Notes: generated from the letters alone by a model not told the origin. A DNA stretch of 64,000 nt from Pseudobdellovibrionaceae bacterium (GCA_016785955.1 JAEUWH010000084.1:50914-114913); one strand, 5' to 3'; shown: positions 38,239-48,433, counted from the stretch's first letter. Made by a program: numbers and translations.

Positions 38239-38283
38239 ATAATATCACAATCTTATTACCTCAGATAATACCATAATACAGCA

Positions 38284-38328
38284 GGACGTTATACTATTGG
38301 ACACTCTATTATTGGACGTTATATTGTT
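38284..38328. repeat. 15-bp tandem repeat, three imperfect copies
   Basis: Copies are GGACGTTATACTATT (38284-38298), GGACACTCTATTATT (38299-38313) and GGACGTTATATTGTT (38314-38328). They lie between the convergent GT2 and yccF genes. It is probably a small replication-slippage array; no coding role is apparent. Confidence 0.85.
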
Positions 38329-38389
38329 AAACACTTTGGATCTTGCCCGGCACCGCGTTCACTCTGTGTGGTTGCCACCGCAAAAAAAA

Positions 38390-38794
38390 CTAACTGGCAA
38401 TAATAATAGACTTTCCAATCGGCGCTACCGAGATACGAGCCAACTTCCAGTGCTGAAGCGCAAACGGAATCCCGATAATGGTGATCCCCAAAACGATCGC
38501 CCAAAACAAATGAGCCAATGCCAACCACCAACCACAAAAAACAAACCACAACACATTACCAAAAAAACCCAAAGCACCCGTGCCCATGTCCGGGCCACTG
38601 AGCTGACGACGATTCATCACGTGCGAACCAAAAGGCCACAGGTTCAACAAGGCAATATTAAACGCCGCCCTCGCCCACGGAATACCCACAATCGAAATCA
38701 CCATGAAAAATGCTGACATGAACCACGAAAGGGCGGTCGTCCAACCGCCAAACACAAGCCACAAAATATTCATGACGATACTGGTGAATCCCAT
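38390..38794 (-). CDS. YccF-domain inner-membrane protein
   Basis: The 134-residue protein shows the duplicated YccF motif: NILWLVFGGWTTALSWF and later NVLWFVFCGWWLALAHLF, each followed by GIPWA or GIPFA. It should have about four membrane helices. Its function is not established in the literature I know. It is the last gene of a pgi-tal-yccF operon; its start overlaps the tal stop by one base. Confidence 0.93.
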   Translation of the reverse strand: MGFTSIVMNILWLVFGGWTTALSWFMSAFFMVISIVGIPWARAAFNIALLNLWPFGSHVMNRRQLSGPDMGTGALGFFGNVLWFVFCGWWLALAHLFWAIVLGITIIGIPFALQHWKLARISVAPIGKSIIIAS

Positions 38795-39519
38795 TAGATT
38801 TTAAATCCCGCCGCTTCCGAATCCGCTTTGAATGTCTTCACTGTGTCCAGACTCAAATCCCAAGGGTCTTTATTGAAACCACTTAGTTTTTTAATCACAT
38901 CCGGCGGTGCCGTAATAATATGGCAACCACACAACTCCGCTTCGACGATATTAAACACTTCGCGCGTCGATGCCCAAAGCAATTCAATTTGATCTCCATG
39001 AGACCGACAGAAATCCGCTGCCGCCGCCATCAAAGGATTAGGGTTACGTCCACTGTCTGCAATTCGTCCCGCAAACACAGACACAATCGACGGCGCACCT
39101 TTTTTCACCGCCATCACCGTCTCGTGAATTTGATCCCACGTGAACAACGCCGTTACATTCAACTTGATTCCCTGAGCCGATAATTCCTTGATCAAAGGAA
39201 TCGCACTCTCACCTTTCGAATTCATGATAGGAATTTTCACGTACACATTTTCGGCCCACTTATAAATAATTTGTGCCTGCCTGTGCATTTCCGCAAAATC
39301 ATCGGCGAACACTTCAAAACTGATCGGCTTATCTTTGATCTGCGAAAGCACGTCCTGACAGAACTCGGTATAGTTCGTGATGCCCGCCTTTTTCATCAAA
39401 GACGGATTCGTCGTCAATCCTTGCACATAAGGGTTGGCGGCCATTTCCAACATCGATTTCTTATCCGCGCCATCCGTGTATATTTTGATTTTATTTTGAA
39501 ATGGAGACTTTGCTTTCAT
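38794..39519 (-). CDS. tal: Transaldolase
   Basis: The 241-residue TIM-barrel protein has the short-transaldolase pattern: GLTTNPSLMKKAG near 34-46, SFEVFADD near 67-74 and the Schiff-base Lys95 in YVKIPI. It exchanges C3 units between sugar phosphates in the non-oxidative pentose phosphate pathway. A fructose-6-phosphate aldolase activity is possible for the subfamily. It overlaps the pgi stop by one base. Confidence 0.9.
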   Translation of the reverse strand: MKAKSPFQNKIKIYTDGADKKSMLEMAANPYVQGLTTNPSLMKKAGITNYTEFCQDVLSQIKDKPISFEVFADDFAEMHRQAQIIYKWAENVYVKIPIMNSKGESAIPLIKELSAQGIKLNVTALFTWDQIHETVMAVKKGAPSIVSVFAGRIADSGRNPNPLMAAAADFCRSHGDQIELLWASTREVFNIVEAELCGCHIITAPPDVIKKLSGFNKDPWDLSLDTVKTFKADSEAAGFKI

Positions 39520-40742
39520 TACGACCTTCCTGCTAATATTTTTTTTGTAATCACTTTTCCCAATTCCACGCCCGGCTGATTAAACGCATTGATCTGCATA
39601 AACTCGCCCAACATCCCGACCACCAGCTGATACGTCATAAAATAACGCCCCAAGGCCGACTCGTCCATTTTCTCAAACTGAATTTCGCACACAGGATGCT
39701 GACTTTCTTTCTGACTTTCCGTCATCGCCTGCGCTTCGGTCTTTAACAAAGAACTCAACGGCTTGTTCCTTAACACGTCGGTCTCGGAAAACTGCGTCGT
39801 TTTTAACTGATACGCATTCTCTTCACTGGATTTAAATCGATGAATCACGACCGATTTCTTTAACTGAGTCTCCATCATCTGCTGCAATATCGAATGCTGA
39901 TCATTCGCCCCCAGACTGACAATGGGTGCGGGCGCCACATACAAAGGAGATTCTTTTTTCGCCAACGACTCGGCCCATAACTGCTCTAGCCACTTGCCCA
40001 ATTGATACGTCGAATCCGAATAATACCAAAAATACGTCAAAACGTCGTGGCGCTTGAAACTGTCCATGAAAAATTGAGTCAAAGGATACAACGTCTTTTC
40101 TTTATATTCCGCTTCGAACACAGACGCCGCACCCTGACGGAATGCCGACACATCCATTTTACCCAGTTTAATAACCAATTGACCAATCGAACTTAAAACC
40201 GAGAATCTCCCCCCCACCGTCAGGGGAATTTCCAAAATAGGGATCTGATTCCCGCGTGCCCAATCATACAAACTGCTGGATTTAAGCTCGGTAATCACCA
40301 ACGACTGCGTTTTCAGATCTAAATTTTCAACCGCCAGCTCTTGGTTGAAAAAATCCAATGTCGCCAATGTTTCAATGGTTGTTCCACTTTTGGATACAAA
40401 CACAAAACCCACATCTTTAAACGAGCCATACTTTTTTTTGGTCGCCAGTAACGTCTGAATATCTGGATTTTCCAACACTTGAATGTGCGACCAGCGCAAG
40501 GCTTCGGCCATCGCTTTGGGCCCCAAACTTGATCCACCAATACCCACCCAAATAAAGTTTTTAAATTTGGCCGCAAACGCCGTTCCTATTTGCTGAGTCT
40601 GTGACCACAACTGGTCCATTTCATGAAGTTTATAAAACCCAATTTCTTTACGATTCGTGAGTTTCTCAAAACATTGCGCCGGCGACAACAACGGAACGCC
40701 ATTTTCAAAAGACCCAACAGGTGATAAATAGCTTAAATGCAT
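39519..40742 (-). CDS. pgi: Glucose-6-phosphate isomerase
   Basis: The 407-residue enzyme interconverts glucose-6- and fructose-6-phosphate. The motifs WVGIGGSSLGPKA near residue 65, VFVSKSGTTIETL near 115 and a GRFSVLSSIG segment near 180 are family signatures. It is shorter than the usual 445-550 residues, so some peripheral elements are missing. It heads the pgi-tal-yccF operon and connects central carbon flow to sugar-nucleotide precursors used upstream. Confidence 0.93.
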   Translation of the reverse strand: MHLSYLSPVGSFENGVPLLSPAQCFEKLTNRKEIGFYKLHEMDQLWSQTQQIGTAFAAKFKNFIWVGIGGSSLGPKAMAEALRWSHIQVLENPDIQTLLATKKKYGSFKDVGFVFVSKSGTTIETLATLDFFNQELAVENLDLKTQSLVITELKSSSLYDWARGNQIPILEIPLTVGGRFSVLSSIGQLVIKLGKMDVSAFRQGAASVFEAEYKEKTLYPLTQFFMDSFKRHDVLTYFWYYSDSTYQLGKWLEQLWAESLAKKESPLYVAPAPIVSLGANDQHSILQQMMETQLKKSVVIHRFKSSEENAYQLKTTQFSETDVLRNKPLSSLLKTEAQAMTESQKESQHPVCEIQFEKMDESALGRYFMTYQLVVGMLGEFMQINAFNQPGVELGKVITKKILAGRS

Positions 40743-40827
40743 AAGAAATTCCTTACCAGATCACCAGAACGTAATCTAGTATCCAAAAGAAATCTAGCTT
40801 ATTTTGTCTACAGAAAATGCCTTAAAA

Positions 40828-41658
40828 TTATCCAAATCGGCCGGTGATGTAATTTTCAGTTCGCTTATCCGAAGGATTGGTGAAGATTTGATTACTGGGA
40901 CCATACTCGATCAAATCACCCAAATACATAAAGGCCGTATAGTCCGAACAACGAGCCGCCTGATGCAAGTTATGCGTCACGATCAATATCGTTACATCTT
41001 TCTTTAGCTCCACGATCAATTCTTCGATATGAGATGTCGAAATCGGGTCCAACGCACTGGTGGGCTCGTCTAACAGTAAAATTTCTGGATCGGTCACCAG
41101 CGCTCGCGCGATGCATAAACGCTGCTGCTGCCCACCCGATAACGAGGTCGCCTGCGCATGCAAACGATCCTTCACTTCGGACCACAATCCCGCATGTTGC
41201 AAACTGAGCTCTATTTTTTCGTCCATATAGGATTTTTTCTTAATCCCACGAACCCGCAGTCCGTAGGCCACGTTTTCATAAATCGTTTTAGGAAATGGAT
41301 TTGGTTTCTGAAACACCATTCCAATACGCATGCGAACTTCCATTGGATCCACATCCCGACTCAAAATATTCTTAGATTCAGGATACAACAAAATTTCACC
41401 ATCATAAGAAACTTCATTATACAAATCGTGCATACGGTTGAAACATCTTAACAAAGTCGTCTTGCCACATCCCGATGGACCAATCAAGGCAGTGACTTTT
41501 TTATCAAAAATCGGCAGAGACACATTTTTCAAAATCACTTTATCTTTGGGATTATAGCTGAACGATAGACTTTTAACTTGCGAACGCAAAAACTCGGTCT
41601 GATGACCTAAATTAAACTTTGTCGTCGATGTCGCTGGAATTTCAAATTGAGGACTCAT
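40828..41658 (-). CDS. pstB: Phosphate ABC transporter ATP-binding protein
   Basis: The 276-residue ATPase has Walker [10 protein letters not shown], the PstB-type NRMHDLYN stretch, signature [14 protein letters not shown] and Walker [13 protein letters not shown]. The N-terminal 25 residues are variable. It powers high-affinity phosphate uptake with PstA, PstC and PstS encoded upstream in the order pstS-pstC-pstA-pstB. No phoU follows; the next gene, after an 85-base gap, is pgi. Confidence 0.97.
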   Translation of the reverse strand: MSPQFEIPATSTTKFNLGHQTEFLRSQVKSLSFSYNPKDKVILKNVSLPIFDKKVTALIGPSGCGKTTLLRCFNRMHDLYNEVSYDGEILLYPESKNILSRDVDPMEVRMRIGMVFQKPNPFPKTIYENVAYGLRVRGIKKKSYMDEKIELSLQHAGLWSEVKDRLHAQATSLSGGQQQRLCIARALVTDPEILLLDEPTSALDPISTSHIEELIVELKKDVTILIVTHNLHQAARCSDYTAFMYLGDLIEYGPSNQIFTNPSDKRTENYITGRFG

Positions 41659-41682
41659 ACACTTATATCCTTTAACTACTCA

Positions 41683-42645
41683 CTACCATTTCATTCGTCG
41701 TCGAAATCGATAACGAATAAAAATCGCAATACCATTCATTAACAATGTCATGATTAAAAGCACCGTTCCCGTGGCGGCCGCATTCACGTGAAACTCCGTT
41801 TGGGGACGAGACACCCAGTTGAACATCTGAATGGGCATAACCGTAAACGCATCGTGAAGCCACTGAAAACTCACGAACGGAAACACATCAGACACAGGGG
41901 CCGTCGGCAAAAATGCTATAAAAGTCAGCGCACCGACCGTGATCAGCGGTGCCGTCTCGCCAATGGCTCGCGAAAGAGAAATAATCACGCCCGTCAAAAT
42001 ACCCCCACTGGAGTACGGCAAAACATGATGCTGAATGGTCTGCCAATGACTGGCTCCTAAACCATACGAAGCTTCCCGAATTGAATTCGGAATGGTGCGG
42101 ATAGCTTCTCTAGTGGTGACAATCACGATCGGCAAAACCAACAACCCTAAGGTCATTCCCGCCGTCAGGATACTCTGACCAAATTTCAACTTGTATACAA
42201 ACAAACCCAACGCCATCAATCCAAACGTGATCGAAGGGACACCCGCCAAATTGATAATATTAAGCTCAATAATTTTAGTGAAAATATTCTTTGGCGCATA
42301 TTCTTCTAGATAGATACCAGCGGCCACACCCACCGGTATCGCCACAAATGCTGTCGTGATCATGACCGCCAACGAGCCCACCCAGGCCGATAAAATTCCC
42401 GCTTTTTCAGGAAATCGCGATGGAAAATTCATAAAAAACTCGGCACTGATACGAGGCACCCCCGTCATGGCTAAATCAATAAACAGAGCCAACAACACGC
42501 AAATTGCAAATAACAAGGTCATCAAACCCGTCACGGCAAAAAGAAAATCCTTCGTTCGTCGCCATTTTAAATTAGCAGTTAAATCCATCTCACGAACAGT
42601 CTCTCGCATAATTTTCGTTTGTGCATTACTCATGATGTCTTCCAT
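41683..42645 (-). CDS. pstA: Phosphate ABC transporter permease PstA
   Basis: The 320-residue inner-membrane protein has six predicted helices and the transporter coupling motif IREASYGLGASHWQTI. An AGGAG eight bases before ATG 42645 supports this start; a second ATG lies four codons on. The start overlaps the pstC stop as TAATG. Confidence 0.95.
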   Translation of the reverse strand: MEDIMSNAQTKIMRETVREMDLTANLKWRRTKDFLFAVTGLMTLLFAICVLLALFIDLAMTGVPRISAEFFMNFPSRFPEKAGILSAWVGSLAVMITTAFVAIPVGVAAGIYLEEYAPKNIFTKIIELNIINLAGVPSITFGLMALGLFVYKLKFGQSILTAGMTLGLLVLPIVIVTTREAIRTIPNSIREASYGLGASHWQTIQHHVLPYSSGGILTGVIISLSRAIGETAPLITVGALTFIAFLPTAPVSDVFPFVSFQWLHDAFTVMPIQMFNWVSRPQTEFHVNAAATGTVLLIMTLLMNGIAIFIRYRFRRRMKW

Positions 42646-43568
42646 TATTCTTTCTCCTGGACTCGGCTACGAATCCACATCCCAACAATATTGAAAACCA
42701 AGGTGATGAATAACAATGTTAAACCCGCCACGTAAATGGATTGATAACCAATACTTCCGTGCGGCAAATCCCCTAAACTGACCTGAACTATAAATGCGGT
42801 GATGGTCGCTGCGGGTTCGGTGGGGTCTAAGGTCAAATTCGGCTGCATCCCCGCCGCGATGGCCACCACCATCGTTTCCCCGAGCGCGCGAGAAATGCCT
42901 AAAACATAAGCCGAGGTGATCCCCGAAAAAGCACTGGGAATAACGACACGTAACGTGGTTTGAAATTTGGTCGAGCCCAACGCCGCCGACGCTTCCCGTA
43001 AATGCGTGGGTACCGAGCGCATGGCATCTTCACTCAATGAACTGACATACGGGATAATCATGATTCCCATCACAATACCCGCACTCAACACACTAAAGCC
43101 GCCCAACTCGGGCATTAATTTTTGTAACAAAGGCGTGACGAACAACAAGGCAAAATACCCATACACCACACTGGGAACGGCAGCTAAAAGCTCAAGTATC
43201 GGTTTTAAGGCTTCACGCATACTGGGACGTACATATTCACTTAAGTAGGCAGAAACAATGGTGCCCAAGGGAATAGCCACACAAACAGCAATGAACGTGG
43301 CCATGAACGTACCCGCAATCAACGGGCGAATTCCAAATTTAGCATCGCTAAACATGGGGGTCCATTCACGCTCCGTTAAAAACTCGACTAACGAAACATG
43401 ACTAAAAAAGGGAAGCGATTCTGAAACTAAAATATAGACAATCCCGATCGTCACCAAAACCGAACTGGCGGCCGCCAGGAAAAGCACCGTTTCAATCAAA
43501 CGATCTTTAATCCGTCGCCACCGACGCGTAGGATGATTTGCCGAAGTGAATGCTTTTAATTCCGACAT
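42645..43568 (-). CDS. pstC: Phosphate ABC transporter permease PstC
   Basis: The 307-residue permease has six helices and the coupling motif LREASAALGSTKFQT near residue 195, with IISRALGETM-type residues after it (LGISRALGETMVVA). It follows pstS by nine bases. Together with PstA it forms the membrane channel. Confidence 0.95.
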   Translation of the reverse strand: MSELKAFTSANHPTRRWRRIKDRLIETVLFLAAASSVLVTIGIVYILVSESLPFFSHVSLVEFLTEREWTPMFSDAKFGIRPLIAGTFMATFIAVCVAIPLGTIVSAYLSEYVRPSMREALKPILELLAAVPSVVYGYFALLFVTPLLQKLMPELGGFSVLSAGIVMGIMIIPYVSSLSEDAMRSVPTHLREASAALGSTKFQTTLRVVIPSAFSGITSAYVLGISRALGETMVVAIAAGMQPNLTLDPTEPAATITAFIVQVSLGDLPHGSIGYQSIYVAGLTLLFITLVFNIVGMWIRSRVQEKE

Positions 43569-43577
43569 GGCATCGTC

Positions 43578-44573
43578 CTAAAATTTTGTCTCTTTAGCTA
43601 GCAGTTCTTCGATTTTCAAACCCACCTCGGAATGCCCACTGAACATCGTTCCTAATTTTTCATTGTGCAGATTTTTTGTCGCCATTTCGTATGCTTTTGC
43701 GGGAAGAGGCACATACTGCACACTCGGAACCAGTGTTGAAGCATTCTTTAAAAAGAAATTGGTAAATTCTTTCACTTCGGGCTTACTCAATGATTTCTGG
43801 CTGACATAAATAAAAATTGGACGAGACAACGGCGCGTACGTTCCATTTTCGACCGTTTCACGCCCCGGCAACACTGCCGGCAAGACTTTGCCTTTTTTAT
43901 CTACAGAGACAATCGCTAACGCTTTTAATCTGGATTTATTTTCCATAAAATACGCCATCGGCAAATAACCAATCGCATTTTTATCTTTTGAAATACCCTG
44001 CACCAATGTGTTGTCATCTTCACTGGCCGTGTAATCACCCCGAGAAGCTTTGGCTTTGCCCACAACAGCTTCGGTAAAATAATCAAATGTACCCGAATCA
44101 GAACCCGCACCAAACAATTTCAAATCTTGATCGGGCCATTTCGCATTCACTTGATTCCATCTTTTAATTTTACCTTGAGCGGCCGGTTCCCACATTTTTT
44201 TTAATTCTTCGACCGTGATTTCATGGATCCAGTCGTTTTTGGGATGAACAGCGACGACCGTGGCATCATAGGCAATCGGCAATTCAATAAACTTAACACC
44301 AGACTTTTTACAACTTTCGATTTCTTCTTTTAAAATGGGACGAGACGCATCTTGGACATCGGTTTCACCACGACAGAAACGCTTGAATCCACCACCAGTT
44401 CCCTTTGTTCCGACAACAACTTTATACTTTTTAGCGCGAAACTCGTTTTGAAATTCCTCGGCCACCGCTTCTGTGATGGGATAAACCGTGCTTGAACCAT
44501 CAACCACCACGACTTGAGCCAACGACGGACGTGCCAACACACACACGAATAACAATGCGATATTTTTAATCAT
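43578..44573 (-). CDS. pstS: Phosphate-binding periplasmic protein
   Basis: The 331-residue protein has a signal peptide ending near LARPSLAQ (about residue 20). VDGSSTVYPITEAVAEEF just after it is the start of the PstS phosphate-binding fold, with GTKGTGGGFKRFC and SRPILKEE contributing binding residues. It captures phosphate in the periplasm. It is the first gene of the pst operon. Confidence 0.95.
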   Translation of the reverse strand: MIKNIALLFVCVLARPSLAQVVVVDGSSTVYPITEAVAEEFQNEFRAKKYKVVVGTKGTGGGFKRFCRGETDVQDASRPILKEEIESCKKSGVKFIELPIAYDATVVAVHPKNDWIHEITVEELKKMWEPAAQGKIKRWNQVNAKWPDQDLKLFGAGSDSGTFDYFTEAVVGKAKASRGDYTASEDDNTLVQGISKDKNAIGYLPMAYFMENKSRLKALAIVSVDKKGKVLPAVLPGRETVENGTYAPLSRPIFIYVSQKSLSKPEVKEFTNFFLKNASTLVPSVQYVPLPAKAYEMATKNLHNEKLGTMFSGHSEVGLKIEELLAKETKF

Positions 44574-44987
44574 TGCTTCACTCCCAAAAATCTATTTTGT
44601 TTCGCTCTGTTTATACTGGATTTTAATCTTTTTGCCTATTTGGCCATTGTTAGGTTTGTGTTAGGGCCCTCCTATCCCTATTCGGCTTACCAACTGCTTT
44701 ATACCGCAAATGGATTCTTTTTTTGCTTTTTGGCACCTTCTTGGACAGCAAAAAATATCCATGCCCTTAGGATCGGCCCTAGAAACCTGTCATTATCAGC
44801 CTCTATGTCATCACCAACCTATAAGATATCAAATATCAACTAACTAAAATATCAACTAGTTAAGATATCAAGTGACTAAGATTAAACGGATAGGGACATT
44901 TGAGCTGTAAAGACATATAAACTGGTAAAAGAATGGGGTTGTTGAAAACGTAAATGCCCGGTAACGAATGCTCAGCAGGAGAAAAAA
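44574..44987. promoter_or_regulatory. 414-base divergent regulatory region upstream of pstS
   Basis: No gene is supported here. The region must carry the promoter of pstSCAB and that of the EI24-like gene (AGGAG at about 44975-44980 serves its start). It contains the 16-bp tandem repeat listed separately. I could not find a canonical pair of Pho-box half-sites at 11-bp spacing. Confidence 0.55.
44833..44880. repeat. 16-bp tandem repeat, three copies
   Basis: Copies with exact 16-base period are ATATCAACTAACTAAA (44833-44848), ATATCAACTAGTTAAG (44849-44864) and ATATCAAGTGACTAAG (44865-44880). A further partial ATATCAA lies immediately before. Regular spacing close to one and a half helical turns could hold a repressor or activator array; regulatory function is inference. 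Confidence 0.85.
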
Positions 44988-45722
44988 ATGAACATGACTG
45001 CCTCTAAAGCTATTAAATTGTCGTGGGTCGCACTGATGCAAAAAGCCATTCTTATCCGATTGCTTATTCCTATAGGTTTAGCCATCGCCATCAGCCTCGG
45101 ACTGCTGTCTTGGGGATGGCCGCTGGTCAGCCACGAATTTGTGCCTTTTTTAAATAACGTTGTCGTGATCCATTGGATTTTTAGTCATCTCGATACGTGG
45201 CTTGGGTTTTCACTTCTTACCGCATTTGCGCTTTTTCTGTTTATTATCCTTATTTTTATTACAACTTATTTTATCCTGATACTCCTTACATCTTTGATAT
45301 TAGTTCCCTTGCTGACACCCGTTATTCAAAAAAATTATTTTCCTGGCCTTGTTGAAACTTACGAGCTGACCTGGTTTGATGGTTTAAAAAATACCCTTGT
45401 CGCCACTATGATTTTTTTAGCCGCCCTGATCATTGGATCACCGCTGTTATTTATCCCCGGTGGACAAATCGTATATCCATTTTTACTGAACTCTTTTTTG
45501 TCTAAACGCATTTTTCCTCTCGATGCCGCACAAAACTATGCCACGACTTTAGAGTACAAAAAATTGATCTTGAACGAACGCCCATCACTTTGGACTTTGG
45601 CTTTTTTGACGAATGGTTATGTCTATATTCCTATTTTGAATTTTCTGGCGGCACCATTAATTGCCTTGGCGTTTATATTCTTTTGCTTAGGAAAAATTAA
45701 CGAATATCGTACGACCAACTAA
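44988..45722 (+). CDS. EI24/CysZ-family membrane protein
   Basis: The 244-residue protein has about five hydrophobic helices. The family layout is visible: a long helical hairpin, the IIGSPLLFIPGGQIVYPFLLN segment, and a C-terminal FLAAPLIALAFIFFCLG. CysZ members help sulfate entry in enterobacteria, but in other bacteria the role is unknown. The gene is divergent from pst and overlaps the convergent histidine kinase gene by 4 bases. Confidence 0.83.
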   Translation: MNMTASKAIKLSWVALMQKAILIRLLIPIGLAIAISLGLLSWGWPLVSHEFVPFLNNVVVIHWIFSHLDTWLGFSLLTAFALFLFIILIFITTYFILILLTSLILVPLLTPVIQKNYFPGLVETYELTWFDGLKNTLVATMIFLAALIIGSPLLFIPGGQIVYPFLLNSFLSKRIFPLDAAQNYATTLEYKKLILNERPSLWTLAFLTNGYVYIPILNFLAAPLIALAFIFFCLGKINEYRTTN

Positions 45723-48427
45723 GCCGAATTTTTGGAAGGCATCAATTCTCGATGGAGCGGGATTTCAATCACAAAACGCGTACGGGAACTTGCCTGATCC
45801 AAAAAGAACTTTCCAAAATGAGCCTCCACGATTCCCTTGGAAATACTTAGCCCCAAACCAGTTCCCTTGCCAACTTCTTTTGTCGTATAAAATGGCTGAA
45901 ATATTTTGGCCTGAATCTCTTTTGAAATACCCGACCCACTGTCGGTGACAGCCAGAACTAGAAAATTTCCTTGGGCTTCAACTTTCAACTCGACCCATTT
46001 TTCGGGAAGATTTAAAACAGCGTCATAAGAATTATTTAACAAATTTAAAATCACTTGAGAAATTTCGGTTTGGCGACAAAAAACTTCCCCCGAGTAGTTC
46101 ATCACTAACTTGAAGTCCACACTAGATTGTTGAAATCGTTGCAAACAAAAAGACAGTGTTTCATCCACCAAGTCTTTGGTATTCACCGTCGCCATCGAAT
46201 CCTGACTGGCATCCCGAGATATTTTTCTAAGACCTTTGATAATACGAGACACCCGATCAACGGTTGTCAAAATCTTTTCGGCATCGGCCTTTACTTTTTG
46301 TATATGCACCATGGGATCTGGTTGCGACATATAGTGTTGAATCTGTCGTGCCTTTCCATACATGATCGTAAGCGGGTTATTGATTTCATGAGCAATGCTG
46401 CTGGCCATTTCCCCCAGCGAAGCCATTTTACTGGCCTCGGTGATTTTAGCCTCTTGATCTTTCATTCGAGATTGTGCCTCTAAAAAATCGTTATGCAGTC
46501 TCTTTGCCAGCTGGCGGGCTTTTTCGCCGGTTTGCTGGATATTAATCAAAAATAAAGCGATAATCAGCACCGAAATCGCGCCGATAAAACCAATCCATGT
46601 TGACAAAAAGTCATTTGAAGCTTCAAACGCCGCACTCTGCGCCCAGCGTATGTAGATAGGACGCCCTCCGAGTTCTATTTGGGAATTCATCATAATACCC
46701 ACGGGATTTATTCTCTCTTTAGAGTTTGTGTAAATCAAAGAACTCTCGTTGAAGTCGGGACTTTCGTAGGCTTGAAAAATGATATCAGTTTTAAATCGCC
46801 GAAAAACATTATTTAAAAAATTTTCAGCGATAAAGGGTGCATACACCCAATGAGAAAACGCCACTTCACGTTCTTCTACAGTCTTAAGACCGAAGCCTTT
46901 TTTAAATACGGGAAGGAACAAAATATAGGCAACGCGACCTTCCTGATCCGTAATTAATCGCAGCCCCTTGGTCAAACGTGCCTGCCCAGTGCGCATTGCC
47001 TCGAGGGCTGCGTCACGACGAGATTTTTCAGAGCCCAAGTCCAAACCCAACACCACTTTATTAAGCTCGATGGGGTCAATAAAAGTTACGATGAAACCGT
47101 CTTTTTCATCTGGTAATAGATCACTAGACACATTTGACGGGATCGGTTTGTAAGAAAATGTTTCTTTAAAATAATTTTTATATTGCGCAAAATGTGCAGG
47201 AATTTTTTCTTTCGGAACCCTGTAGACCGCGCCAACCCCAGCAATTCCAGGCGTATGCTTATCGATATCTAACGAAGAAATATATTCGTGCCATTCCTGA
47301 GGGTCGACCTCTTTAGAGGCCATGAACAAACTTCGACCGCCACTGATGACATCGACGTAGTCCGTAAAACGCTCGACAATTCTGATTTCCATCTCGTGAC
47401 TGGACACGGCGAGTTCCCGTCTGTCTTCGGCTTCATGTTTACTGGCCAAATTATAGAAAATACCACCCCAGAAAATCCAACCAAAACACAGCACAAATAA
47501 AACTCGTCGTCGTCGAATGTAACTAGAAATATTTGCGAGCACTAAATTCGTAATGACGATCGCGACAACAAAAATTTCCAAATTTAAAAGATTCTGATTG
47601 AAGGTCGACAGATGGAACGGTCCCAATCCTGAAACTGTATAAGCAATCGCAATGACGGGAATCATTGTGCCAAAAAGATACGTAAAAAATCGATTTCCTG
47701 ACAAAGCAAAAATAAGCAAAATCGGTAAAAGAAAGAAAAGAAATTTCAAATTATGCACACCCGACAAAACTTGAGCCGCGACGATCAGTAAAAAAACAGA
47801 AACAACTGTCAAAATCGCAAATCGCCCTGGTTTGTCTCTGATTTGCGTGTACAAATTTACAAAATCACCCTCGCGAATCGCGATCACCAAAGGAACAACT
47901 AAGAGTGTACCGATAATGTCACCCACCCACCAGGTTAACCACACGTTCGTATATAGTTCTGCAGACAGGTCACCAAAAATAAAAAGTGCATTGACGCCAA
48001 TCTTGGCACTAACCAGTGAGGCCAATACGGCCGCTATTCCAACCGCAATAGGTGTTGTCAAATGCTCGAGCTGATTTTGATAACGACGCACAAATTGAAG
48101 CACAACACATCCAACCATGGCCTCAAGCATATTTCCAAACGCGATAACGACAACAGCAACGGGGTTAGCTGGCGTTAAAATATTCACGAGCCAGGCTCCC
48201 AAAAAGATGGACGGCAAAAGTCGGCGACCAAATAGAAACAGAACCGAAATCGCCAACCCTGTCGGCGGCCAAACAGGTGAAGCGCTGTTATGGATCGTGG
48301 CTAACTTTAAACTTTCCCGAGCCACACAGAAATAAATCAACCCGAAAATTAAATTGGCGATAACAAAAAACCAAACTGTGTCTTTATTATTTTTAATCAT
48401 TCGATCCACTAATCCAACATACTTCAC
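45719..48427 (-). CDS. MASE1-CHASE sensor histidine kinase
   Basis: The roughly 902-residue protein starts with a MASE1 membrane domain (about ten helices, SPVWPPTGLAISVLFLFG near residue 50). A periplasmic CHASE-type sensor follows (TPGIAGVGAVYRVP near 395, then FLNNVFRRFKTD), then a helix near 620. The HisKA domain has the phospho-acceptor in SSIAHEINNPL and the HATPase has N-, G1- and G2-box motifs DSGSGISKE and GTGLGLSISKGIVE. No response regulator is adjacent. GTG at 48427 has GGAG eight bases before it; TTG 48433 and ATG 48400 are alternatives. CHASE domains sense small ligands. Confidence 0.9.
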   Translation of the reverse strand: MKYVGLVDRMIKNNKDTVWFFVIANLIFGLIYFCVARESLKLATIHNSASPVWPPTGLAISVLFLFGRRLLPSIFLGAWLVNILTPANPVAVVVIAFGNMLEAMVGCVVLQFVRRYQNQLEHLTTPIAVGIAAVLASLVSAKIGVNALFIFGDLSAELYTNVWLTWWVGDIIGTLLVVPLVIAIREGDFVNLYTQIRDKPGRFAILTVVSVFLLIVAAQVLSGVHNLKFLFFLLPILLIFALSGNRFFTYLFGTMIPVIAIAYTVSGLGPFHLSTFNQNLLNLEIFVVAIVITNLVLANISSYIRRRRVLFVLCFGWIFWGGIFYNLASKHEAEDRRELAVSSHEMEIRIVERFTDYVDVISGGRSLFMASKEVDPQEWHEYISSLDIDKHTPGIAGVGAVYRVPKEKIPAHFAQYKNYFKETFSYKPIPSNVSSDLLPDEKDGFIVTFIDPIELNKVVLGLDLGSEKSRRDAALEAMRTGQARLTKGLRLITDQEGRVAYILFLPVFKKGFGLKTVEEREVAFSHWVYAPFIAENFLNNVFRRFKTDIIFQAYESPDFNESSLIYTNSKERINPVGIMMNSQIELGGRPIYIRWAQSAAFEASNDFLSTWIGFIGAISVLIIALFLINIQQTGEKARQLAKRLHNDFLEAQSRMKDQEAKITEASKMASLGEMASSIAHEINNPLTIMYGKARQIQHYMSQPDPMVHIQKVKADAEKILTTVDRVSRIIKGLRKISRDASQDSMATVNTKDLVDETLSFCLQRFQQSSVDFKLVMNYSGEVFCRQTEISQVILNLLNNSYDAVLNLPEKWVELKVEAQGNFLVLAVTDSGSGISKEIQAKIFQPFYTTKEVGKGTGLGLSISKGIVEAHFGKFFLDQASSRTRFVIEIPLHRELMPSKNSA

Positions 48428-48433
48428 AACCAA

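Noticed and set aside
38284..38328. CRISPR array
   Set aside because: Repeats are 15 bp and contiguous with no spacers, and there are no cas genes.
38297..38716. 139-codon plus-strand frame
   Set aside because: It is the antisense shadow of yccF and has no ribosome site or domain.
44790..44820. Possible Pho box (CTGTCAT twice)
   Set aside because: The two half-sites are 18 bases apart, not the 11 of PhoB boxes.
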